A DNA stretch of 25,317 nucleotides from Folioceros fuciformis (Eukaryota > Anthocerotophyta > Anthocerotopsida > Anthocerotales): positions 53,222 to 78,538 of the forward strand of contig JBNGIO010006088.1 in the NCBI GenBank assembly GCA_049999805.1, read 5' to 3'. Below are positions 16,720 to 25,317 of this stretch, piece by piece (position 1 is the stretch's first letter; each line of letters starts with the position of its first letter). The notes below the pieces were generated by a model, which ran no database searches, was not told where the DNA came from, and worked only from the letters and a program-made list of their open reading frames with translations. Position numbers and translations under genes: made by a program.

Positions 16720-19700
16720 ATGGCAACCAAGCTCAGCCATGCATCTCCGAAGAGGAGTCCAGGAAGTTTTGGGAAAAGGCATTACACAGCTATAGATGTG
16801 GACGAGCGGAGGAACAGAGTGAAATGTAGCCTGGCGTTCCCAACCGGATTAGACATCGATGGTGCTGCCAGTCTGCTAGAGGACAGCCTGCACCTGGATA
16901 AGGTTGGCCCCGTGACTGCAGCGATTCATGGTGACCGGATCATCTGGAGCAAAGCAGGAGGGAAGAAAATGGTATCACGCTCTGCAGCTGTGACTTCCTG
17001 ATAAATACATATGACTAAATAGCTGAATGAGTCTGGTGTGATGAAGCGCATTTTGGCTCTGTAGCTTGCATCCGTCAAGGGATTTGCCAGTGGGATAGCT
17101 GTGTGTGTATTGCATCGAGTGGAGGAATGGTGGTTGAGAATTACACATGTTGGCAGGATTCTGGCATCTGGAATTGTTGTACTCCTCCCAATGTAGACGA
17201 AGGTGCCACTGAACTTCTCATATCAGATATCTATGGGGTCCAATCATTAGGCTTGGGTCCTATCTTTAACTTCTCGCCTCTCCCATCGGTTTGCGGCATC
17301 TTTGACAACTCTTTCCTTGAGGTTGGTGATTTTTGTGATCATGGCAAAACTAGCATCGCCCAAATTTGTGTTGTTCTGCGATCATAGAATTACAAGAGCT
17401 GACTACTTGAGAATCTTTGACTCTTCTTCAGATGCATCGGTTTGTGGTTTACACTTTCAGCAGATCACCATCAGACCAGTGTCAATGGATACCCAGAACT
17501 TGTATATTTGGGCACGCCAGCGCCGAGGTAGCCCAAGTCTGGGTGGAACGCATCCATCAGATGCTGGAGAGGGACTTGAGAAGGCCAAAGAACTTACTGG
17601 TTGGTGCCTTTCAAGTTCTGATTTCTGCACCTTCATGTTTAGCCGGAGTTGAAGTTTGTGACATGGCTGGTTGAGACCAGGTTTTTGTCAATCCGTATGG
17701 AGGCAAGAAGCAGGCTGTTGATATCTGGGAGCAACTCGTCCCGCTTTTTGAACGCGCTGCAGTGAGGACTGAGGTTCGTGATTGTGCTTCTGCCAGTCCT
17801 GAGTGTTCGAGCACCAGTTCCTGTGACCAGGGATCGAAAGAACTCGTTACGCAATGTCTTGTAGGTTGTGATAACCCAAAAACAGGGGCACGCCCTCGAG
17901 ATACTGCAGAAAGCATCTGACGAGGAGCTTGAATCACGAGATGGAGTAGTCATTGTGGTGAGAGAATATCTGCCTTATTGGTACTGGGTGCTTGTTGCGC
18001 TGTCTTTGAAGCTAGTCGCCAAGTCTTAAGAGGTGTTCTTGTTCAAGGGTGGGGATGGTCTCTTTGGAGAGGTATTGAATGGACTGCTGGCCCACCGTCA
18101 CAAGACTTCTCCCGCCCCAAAGCCCAAGAGTGTCACCGAAATGTTGTCGGCAGCTGCAACTCTCAATAAAGCCCAACCATCCCAAGATGCAAACATAGTT
18201 CTCCATGAGGAGACTGACTCTCGAGTGGTGCTGGACAGAGAAGGGTTATGTCTTCAACGCCACGATCTGCAACCTCTTCTTCACATGACACAGAGTGAAG
18301 TGAAGAGCAGTCTTGGTTCTAATCCAGCATGTGATCCCAGGAATAAAACATCCCTGGCTGCAAAGGGATATGCAAGTGCATCCACTGGCACTGGACAGTC
18401 TCCTATATTAGCTGAATCTCATGCCACCAAAACAGCAAGAGGTACGTACTCCATGCATACGGTCTGTTGATCGAAACACTCGTGACAGTGTTTGCACATA
18501 ACTTCATAGGCTGATTTTGCAGGATCTAGTGAATCCAAGAGAGCTCTGCTGTCTACCCATGACACCTACTCTTCAATGCCGAAGCTCCGAATAGGGCTGA
18601 TTCCTGCAGGATCAACAGATACTATTGTCATAAGGTTTGTGTTTTGTGGTAGTTTTGCTGCAGCCTCTGCATGTGCAGTGTTCTTTGGTTACAATTCATG
18701 TGGTACCCTTGATTCGTGACAGCACAACTGGCACACGGGATCCTGTCACTGCTGCACTGCACATCATACTGGGAGACAGGATGCCATTGGACATAGTCCG
18801 TCTATCAGGCTGGAAGAGACCTGATGATGATACCGAGGTCCCACGAGTCCTATACGCAGCCTCTTTTGCAGCGTAGGCAAACACTCACTGAGCTCTTTGA
18901 CAACTTGATTTCAGCAGAACCCTTTCTTTTGGCATGGGTGTAAAATGTCTCCATCTGTCTGTCCAGGTATGGATTCTATGGGGAGGTTGCACGTCAGAGT
19001 CAAGCACTTCGCTGGATGGGTCCAGTAAGATACGACTTTGCCGGATTTGAAGCCTTCATGCGGCACAGGTCTGGATGACCCATCCATGCTCTTGCTGCTG
19101 TGATTGTCTGACCAGTTTGACAGTTCCAGCACTGACGCCTTCCTGATTCTACGTCAGGAAGTTTGAGGCGGATATTTCATTTCTAGAAATGCCTGACAGT
19201 TACGCCAGCTCCAGCACTTTGCCTCACGGTCCTTGGCCACACCAAGAATCTGAGAGAATAAGGAGGTCTCTGAGGAAGGTTATATGCAGGATGAACTGCG
19301 GAATATGTGCCAAGGGGATGGATCTTTCCCATTTTGCTGACTACAGTGACAATGACACCGAAGAAAACAAAAACTACTCCTCTCGTCCAAGGTGGAGGAC
19401 ACTGGCACGAACTCACTTCCACAGCATCGGAGCTGCTGTGATGTCTTGTCGGAACGACAAGGCCCCTGCCGGTGTTTCAGCACACGCACACCTAGCAGAC
19501 GGGCTTTTACACCTCATCCTCATCCAGGACTGCTCACGATTCGACTACTTCCGGTAAGTCTCGTCTGGTGGCTTCAGGAACAGAAACCCTGAGCATTCTA
19601 AGCACTGGACTTGAGCCCAGCTGGAGCTTGCCGAAGTGTTGTGCTAACAATGAAGTGATACGACTCTCATTTCCCAACAGGCAACTTCTGAGGCTCACGA

Positions 19701-19986
19701 GAAAAACAGCTGATCCACTCAACTTCGGTTTCGTGCAACATTACAAGGTGAACTCCCGTCCAACACATGACTATGCTGCCTAGCAGAACTGACCTCAGTG
19801 GTACCCGGACAGAAGTCTCCAACCTCACTAACTCCTTGCTCTGTGCAGACTCCCGTTTTCACATTTGCTTCCCACGGCCGTGAAAGCGTATGGAGTGTAG
19901 ATGGAGAGATCTTTCGAGCCAATCAGCTCACAGCCCAGGTTTTCCGTGGACTGATTGATATTTTCGCCAGGGGCCCAGAAGTGTAG
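16720..19986 (+). CDS. CERK: Ceramide kinase (CERK/ACD5-like)
   Basis: The enzyme phosphorylates ceramide with ATP to ceramide-1-phosphate; the Arabidopsis homologue ACD5 restrains cell death. Exons: 16720-16971, 17157-17288, 17432-17599, 17681-17773, 17865-17957, 18048-18441, 18523-18634, 18723-18872, 18967-19068, 19158-19553, 19681-19747 and 19849-19986. They total about 698 aa (human 537, ACD5 608). Seen: an N-terminal PH-like region (HLDKVGPVTAAIHGDRIIW, SDIYGVQSLGLGP); RRPKNLLVFVNPYGGKK; the diacylglycerol-kinase-type nucleotide motif GGDG at 247-250; LRIGLIPAGSTD at 399-410; the ceramide-kinase-specific cysteine motif C542-x3-C546-x2-C549; HLADGLLHLILI; and the terminal WSVDGEIF and FARG. 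About 150 residues separate GGDG from LRIG, so there is a large low-complexity insertion. Exon 2 could instead end at 17321 (adding 11 residues), and the exon 1-2 junction is the least certain. The cysteine motif excludes sphingosine kinase. Confidence 0.93.
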
Positions 19987-20596
19987 GAAGCTTGGAATGT
20001 ATTGAACAGAGAGCCAGCACCCCAACAGTTGCCACCACCCTCGCCTCGCCCCGCACATCGCCAATTGGCCGTACAAAGACCCATATTTATCTTGTCTTCT
20101 GTGATTCTAGTGCTGTCACCACCTAACTTACTCATTCTCCATGTATCTACATCTTTCATCCCTGGAGCAAACCTGTTTGGAACATCGGCCGAACCTGTGC
20201 TGCAATCGAGACTTGTTCTCCGCTGCATGGTTACCAGATGTCTCTGTTCTTCCGGATGCATTAGCATGGACTGGTTCCTTAGGGCAGTGGGCAAGGACCG
20301 TCTCCTCCCCATCTCCCCAGTTGCGGGATAACAGGTCATCCGTATTCAGCAATCAAAGAACAGAGATCCCCTTATCGCTGATTCGCGGTGGAGATCCGAA
20401 AGAGATCACCTTATCGCCGACCACGCCTTTATTTCCTAGTGACTATAAGAACATATCAAATACACATTTGAAAGTGGACAACAACCTGACTCCCTAGACT
20501 GCGCCTCCATTGAAGGGCCTTTTTGGAGCCCTGGCCAGAAGCTAGGCTTGGGCACAAGCTCTAATCGAGCCGACATTCTCCAGGTTTTAATTCACC
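19987..20596. other. Spacer after ceramide kinase
   Basis: This is presumably the ceramide kinase 3' untranslated region and beyond. A 118-codon open frame at 20141-20497 has no recognisable motif and is not called. An imperfect direct repeat, AGAGATCMCCTTATCGCYGA, occurs twice about 41 bp apart (around 20361 and 20402). Nothing else was recognised. Confidence 0.5.
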
Positions 20597-20710
20597 TTGT
20601 AAACCCCCCTTGTTGAGATCAAGGTACTAGTAATGTTATGCTTGTAAACCCCGCNNNNNNNNNNTTGTAAACCCCGCCTTGTTGAGATCAAGGTACTAGT
20701 AATGTTATGC
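20597..20710. repeat. 45/46-bp repeat flanking a 10-N assembly gap
   Basis: One unit runs 20597-20641, a 13-bp start of the next unit runs 20642-20654, then ten N follow (20655-20664), then a full unit at 20665-20710. Units begin TTGTAAACCCC and end GTAATGTTATGC; the two complete copies differ by a single inserted G. The pattern is what a collapsed tandem array or an overlap-induced scaffold join would leave. The real copy number cannot be known from this assembly. Confidence 0.85.
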
Positions 20711-20957
20711 TCCCTCGTTCAGGAGTTAATGAAGAAGCTTAATCTATATGCTTTCCTTGCATCATGGGTGTAGAAAACTTATCTATTTTAGAAGAACAAG
20801 ATGGCAAAACCCATCTACTTCCATAGAGGGAGATAAACCATGATAGAAACCTTTTATTTGATTCAAGACCGCAACATTCGAAGATGAGGCCACAAGAGAT
20901 CTTGAGGCTACAAGGCTCTAAGGCATGGCCTAGTTGTGAGTCTATGAGGCATACACA

Positions 20958-21327
20958 CTACCAAGCATTGCTTGATTGTAAGGCATCCAAATTGCAAGGC
21001 TGCAAGGCATGGCTAAAGCATGTGATTCTAGTTACTAGAATGGGAGGCTTAGAGGGTGTTATTCAAAACAACAATGTGATTGCTATAGTGACATCTAGAG
21101 TTGGAAGAACAAATCAAAGCTTCAAAACTGGTTGGGTGCATACTACCAAGCATTGCTTGGTTATGAGGCATCCAAATTGCAAGGCTACAAGGCATGGCTA
21201 AAACATGTGATTCTAGTTACTAGAATGGGAGGCTTAGAGGGTGTCATTCAAAACAACAATGTGATTGCTATAGTGACATCTAGAGTTGGAAGAACAAATC
21301 AAAGCTTCAAAACTGGTTGGGTGCACA
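20958..21327. repeat. 185-bp tandem duplication
   Basis: Two head-to-tail copies, 20958-21142 and 21143-21327, are nearly identical over the whole unit, with only a few substitutions. Each copy carries the 17-bp inverted repeat ATTCTAGTTACTAGAAT. Each encodes the same open peptide (GGLEGVIQNNNVIAIVTSRV) but in different frames, because 185 is not a multiple of three. That argues against the stretch being one coding sequence. The recent duplication suggests satellite or transposon-derived sequence. Confidence 0.9.
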
Positions 21328-21890
21328 CAGGTTTGCTCACCACCAACATAGTCAATATAATGTAGCTAATTATAACTAAATATATAACTAAGTCATGTCT
21401 CCTTTAAGTCAATACACTTCATATTTGAACTTGTCTTTTCCAAAACTCTTAAATATATCATGAATTGCACAAAAGGTGATATCTAATTTAAGAAGCATGC
21501 TTGCAACGATAATTCCCTGTTAAAGGTTTTTTACATTGAATTATTCTCTTTTTTTTTGGGATGGATTTGTTTTTCTTTTGTTTCAAAACATAATTTTAAT
21601 ATTCTCTTGCAAGTGTAGCACGTGGAGTGATAAGGTTTTTGTTTTTCGAAACACAAAATATGCGCTGCGTCGCTGACGTCAAACTTGATATCCATTTGTG
21701 GAGGCAGGGAGATTTTATGTCGGATCTACCGGCCAAGGATGTATCCGTAGCAAACCAAATTTGAAAACACCGTAGACTACCTACGCGGCGGCGTTTTCTA
21801 TCTACCTCACCACACCGAGCTCGTTCGGAGCCAAAGTGGAGGTTTGCAATCGGGAAAGCGCAGGCCGGGTGCTGGACAAAGCAGCTGGCT
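21328..21890. promoter_or_regulatory. AT-rich spacer and kinase promoter region
   Basis: The first 300 bases are AT-rich with a T run at about 21550, and no gene is seen. From about 21660 the sequence turns GC-balanced and contains TGACGTCA at 21674-21681, about 210 bases upstream of the kinase ATG. The 5' untranslated region probably covers about the last 100 bases. Confidence 0.5.
21674..21681. promoter_or_regulatory. TGACGTCA bZIP/CRE-type palindrome upstream of the thylakoid kinase
   Basis: This is a perfect ACGT-core palindrome within TGACGTCAAA, the same 10-mer as at 4875. ACGT-core sites are targets of light-signalling bZIP factors such as HY5 in plants, which would suit a photosynthesis-regulating kinase; that link is inference. 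Confidence 0.4.
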
Positions 21891-24800
21891 ATGGCAGCGA
21901 TGGTTGCGGAGGCGGCAGCGGCAGCAGCGGCTGCGTCCACACCATCGCCGTGCCTGAGGAGCGCCTCTGCCAGTCCCGCCGCCGTGCTGCGCTCCTCCTT
22001 CCTCCCGCAGCTGCCGCCCCGGGGTCTTCGACCTGGTGCCAGACCCTGCGCCGATCCTTGGAAGCGATCCAGAGCTGTAGCGGCTGCGGGGGGGGCGGTG
22101 GAGGTCCTGGTGCGGGGAGCTGCGCAGATCGGGGCCGTGGGATGGGGCACCTCGTTGATTGTTCCAGCCGTGCTATGGTACGCCACAGCCAGGCCCGGGA
22201 GCGTGTCCGGGGTGCTGGATTTCGTCTACCAGCCGATTTATTCCCGAAATCTCGTAGTTTTCTCGGCGGAGGAGGTGCCATAAGTTTCCTTGTCCCTGTC
22301 TTGGATGAGACAATGCCGTAGGAAGAGTGTGGATGAATGCTTCGATTTGGCCGGCTTGAGATTTTACTTTCTTTTGTGCGAGATTGTGCAGCGGTTGTGG
22401 TTTTGGACTAGCTGATGGATGTGTTGTCGGTTTCTCAGGTGGAGCTGGGACGGCAGCTAGGGGAGGGGTCGTTCGGTGTGGTGTACGAAGGGTATGTCGG
22501 GAAGAACGAAAGGAACGGCAATGGGGAGAAGGATAGGCTTCATGTCGTCTTGAAGAAAGTGAAGGCCAAGGTGGAGGGAGCCTGTGAGGTGCACGATGCG
22601 GAAATGCACATGAACGAACGGGTGAAGCGGACCGCTCCTAACGCGTGTGCGGAGTACCTTGGGGCTATGCATGTGAGTGCGGATCAGGTGAAAGGACGCT
22701 TGACGGAGGGGTTGTGGCTGGTGTGGCGGTATCAGGGGGATCGGACCTTGCAGCATTACATGAGGCAGCGGAACTTTCCTGAGAACGTAGCAGAGGCAAT
22801 TCTCGGGGCGGGGGCCGTGGAGGGAAAGCGGGTTTCGAGGAAAGAGGTTGTGGAGTTTGAGTCGGCCATCGTGAGGAAAGTGATGTGCCAGATTTTGACA
22901 AGTCTGCACGAGCTTCACTCGTCGGGTGTGGTGCACAGGGATGTGAAGCCTTTGAACCTGGTGCTAGATCAGGAGAAAGGAGCATTTACACTGATAGATC
23001 TGGGTGCCTGCGTTGATCTGAGGTCGGGCTATAACTATCATCCGAAGGAGTCGATTATAGATCCGGTCTATGCCGCACCCGAACAGTATGTGATGCCAAC
23101 GTCTACTCCTCATCTCCCTCCTGATCCTCTCTGTTCCTTGATTTCCCCAGTTTTGTGGCTTCTCAATACCCCAGACAGATTCGATCTATATTCCACCGGC
23201 CTTGTTTTCCTACAGCTCTGCTTGAAGCCTCTCCGTAGTGACGTGGGACTGCAGGCCTTCAACATGGAGTTGAAGCGTGCGGATTATGACCTGGACGTTT
23301 GGCGAGAACAGGCTAGGATTCACAAAGATGAGTTCGCAATTCTGGATGCGGATAATGGTGCCGGCTGGGAGCTGGCGAAGGCCTTACTGCAGGAAACACG
23401 TTTCGAGGACGAGCTGGTTTGGCCCAGTCTTGGCGAAGATAGTAGGCCCTCTGCGTCGGGGGCGCTGAAGCACCGTTTCCTCAAACGCCATACGACTGCG
23501 ACCCGATTTTCTTTACCTAAAGCCCCCGCTGATGTGTTACCGCATTGGGAGTCTATCTTGCCACATCCAGGCGAAGCGAAGCGGCCAGAGCGAGGAGCCC
23601 CAGTTCATGCCGCCAAGGGGATTTCAGCGTCTGGGAAAACGGATGCCGGTCAAGTTCATTCGCGCGGGGCTGGGGTTAGCAACCAACGAGCTTCGGATGA
23701 TCACTGGGGTGCTGTATTTGCTGCAGCTGGGCTGGGCAAGAATGTGCCTGTCACTGTGGCTCGTGCCGAAGCTGAAGAGCATGCGGGAGGCAGCGCTAGC
23801 AGCAGTCAAGGTACGCACCTGATTTCAGGCGCGGTCTGGTCATGGTCTCCGGCTTCACAACGAAGGCCGTCAGAAGATGAGGATCTTGCAGCTGAGGCGT
23901 CTCGCAGTGGCACTGCTCAAGCGCCATCCTCAATTGCGAAGGATAGCAAGACTAAAGAGCATGTGGAAGGAATTGCGAGCAGTCATGGTCGTCAGAAAGA
24001 TGTGTTTGCAGGGTTGTTCTGGCCGTGGAATAGGATTTCACAAGAAAGCGTTTTGGCATCTCAAGATGGTGCTCCGAGTTCGGCATCGGGTGTTTCTGAC
24101 AGCAGCAGCGCCCACGTGCCTGCTCCAGGTCCTGCATGGCCGAGCGTAGGGGCACCAACAATTGCAGGTCCAGCTGTCGATATCGAGGATAGGAGTCAGA
24201 CAGTTCCGGCAGTGTATTCCCCTGTCGAAGACATGGACAAAGGTGCCGATGAGAAGGAGGCTGCACCTCCTGCCCCTGGCCAATTTGGTCCTGCAGGGCG
24301 GTCTGTTTTTGTTCCCGTAACCTCTGTTGCTGCAGGAGCAGCCGGTGTGGTTGCAGGCTGGTTGATGTTGGGAGCTTTCAAGACATCATCTGAATTCACG
24401 TTCGATATCGGTGGCCTTACTGATGCTGTGGGCATAAGCGGCTCCGCGTTTGTTGCATTTTTCTTTATAGTGAAGCCCCGGCTTGAGGATATGATGAAAG
24501 CAGAAAGAAAGGCGAAGTTGCGCAAGCAGAGAGCCGTTGCGACCGCAGGAGTGGTAGCAGAGTCGACAGCTATTCGGGAGATCATGGCAAGGAGTAGGCG
24601 AAACACAGGATCGCATAGCGCAGGACTGGTTGAAGCTATGCAGGCTCTGGATCAGCAGATGGCATCGTTGGAGGAGTCTATAGTTGCTGAACGACAGTAC
24701 GCTCTGGAGCAAATCCAAGTACTTTCCAAGGTGAAGAGTCTTTTGAATGGACGACCTCAGACCTTGTCCAGCCCCACAGAAAGCTTTCCGGACGAAGAGC

Positions 24801-24904
24801 GCCTTAGCAAGCCGTTCACAGACTTTCCGGACGGCGAGTCGCTTACCAAGCCATTCACAGAATACGTGGAATCGGCCGGAGTTACGGGCTACGTAGACCC
24901 ATAA
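21891..24904 (+). CDS. STN7/STN8: STN7/STN8-type thylakoid Ser/Thr protein kinase with long C-terminal extension
   Basis: STN7 and STN8 phosphorylate light-harvesting and photosystem II core proteins at the thylakoid. Two exons, 21891-22274 and 22439-24904 (164-nt GT-AG intron), give 949 aa, against about 562 (STN7) and 495 (STN8) in Arabidopsis. Residues 1-65 look like a chloroplast transit peptide rich in Ala, Ser and Arg, followed by a membrane segment at about 80-95. Kinase motifs: GEGSFG 136-141, VLKK 165-168, HRDVKPLN 294-301, DLG 315-317 in place of DFG as usual in this family, and APEQY 341-345. The STN-specific block SPVLWLLNTPDRFDLYSTG and FNMELKRADYDLDVW follow. The lumenal Cys-x4-Cys pair of STN7/STT7 is not seen before the membrane segment, which leans towards STN8/STL1; PDRFD is more STN7-like. 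Residues 479-949 are an added region with degenerate repeats, two hydrophobic segments (751-775 and about 791-806) and a likely coiled coil (about 810-895). They lie in the same exon as the kinase. Confidence 0.9.
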
Positions 24905-25317
24905 GTTAAGGGTTTTGTAGACCGTCCATCATAGTGCCCCTCACCCTCCCTAGTGTATTCCATCTCTCGGCTAACTTATTTGAAAGCCAAGTTGACTAGG
25001 ACCCGTCAACTTGGAACACTTAACCTTCAGATTTCATGCAGCGTCACTTTGTCCATGCACTTTCTTCTCCTCAGTTGAGATTCCCGATTGCCTACCGGCC
25101 CCTGCTTTGGTGCCAACCTTCACCCGCCTGCCGAGAGACACTGGAGATTGTCCATACCATCGACCAGCATATGTGATCATGTATAACGCACCTACAAATT
25201 CGCAAATGCCCGATTCAGGTAAACTTGTGATTCACACCGTCCCAATTCGCGCTTCTATGAAAGCAACGACGCAAGGTACAGGATTTTTCCGTTCCGTTTT
25301 CCAACAAAGTCGGGTTA
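24905..25317. other. Spacer at right edge
   Basis: These 413 bases follow the kinase stop codon and should begin with its 3' untranslated region. I see no open frame with recognisable content, no repeat and no RNA gene. Confidence 0.5.

Noticed and set aside
20597-20675. TAAACCC words resembling the plant telomere repeat
   Set aside because: They occur once per 45/46-bp unit, not in tandem, so this is not interstitial telomere sequence.
20884-21365. Two overlapping + strand frames with the same peptide
   Set aside because: They arise from the 185-bp duplication; the unit is not a codon multiple, so the open frames are not evidence of one protein.
21596-22281. 196- and 130-codon minus-strand frames
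   Set aside because: They are antisense to the transit-peptide exon of the kinase, where high GC removes stop codons on both strands.

Overview
The window is nuclear DNA from a photosynthetic eukaryote with flagellated cells, most likely a streptophyte (charophyte-grade alga, bryophyte, lycophyte or fern). A PF16/SPAG6 central-apparatus protein points to motile cilia. An STN7/STN8-type thylakoid kinase points to chloroplasts, and an RRA-type GT77 arabinosyltransferase points to a plant-type extensin wall. Spliceosomal introns are mostly 79-185 nt with GT-AG borders. GC-balanced genes alternate with AT-rich, repeat-bearing spacers, and there is one 10-N scaffold gap. The species cannot be fixed from sequence alone.

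Layout, left to right. (1) 1-1212: spacer with a CCTT microsatellite, a 7-bp tandem repeat and an AT-rich block. (2) 1213-4144 (+): SPAG6/PF16, 8 exons, 531 aa. (3) 4145-5106: spacer with a G-box and a TGACGTCA site, followed by a weakly supported, unrecognised spliced gene candidate (5107-5823, +). (4) 5936-10873 (-): an ATAD5/ELG1-like PCNA unloader, 1645 aa in a single exon, with internal repeats. (5) 11712-14087 (+): AAMP-like WD40 protein, 13 exons, 417 aa. (6) 14381-15741 (-): RRA-like arabinosyltransferase, 2 exons, 420 aa. (7) 16720-19986 (+): ceramide kinase, 12 exons, about 698 aa. (8) 19987-21890: spacer with a 45/46-bp repeat flanking the N gap and a 185-bp tandem duplication. (9) 21891-24904 (+): STN7/STN8-type kinase, 2 exons, 949 aa, with an unusual C-terminal extension of about 470 aa carrying two hydrophobic segments and a predicted coiled coil. 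(10) 24905-25317: nothing recognised.

The genes are unrelated housekeeping or cell-biology genes (cilium, replication, signalling or ribosome biogenesis, cell wall, sphingolipid, photosynthesis). I see no operon, gene cluster or defence system. Two head-to-head pairs (ATAD5/AAMP and RRA/CERK) could share promoter regions. The items most worth a second look are the extended thylakoid kinase, the intronless repeat-rich ATAD5 homologue among intron-rich neighbours, and the unrecognised gene candidate near 5.1-5.8 kb. Exon borders were worked out by eye from reading frames, splice consensus and remembered family sequences; no transcript or database search was available.
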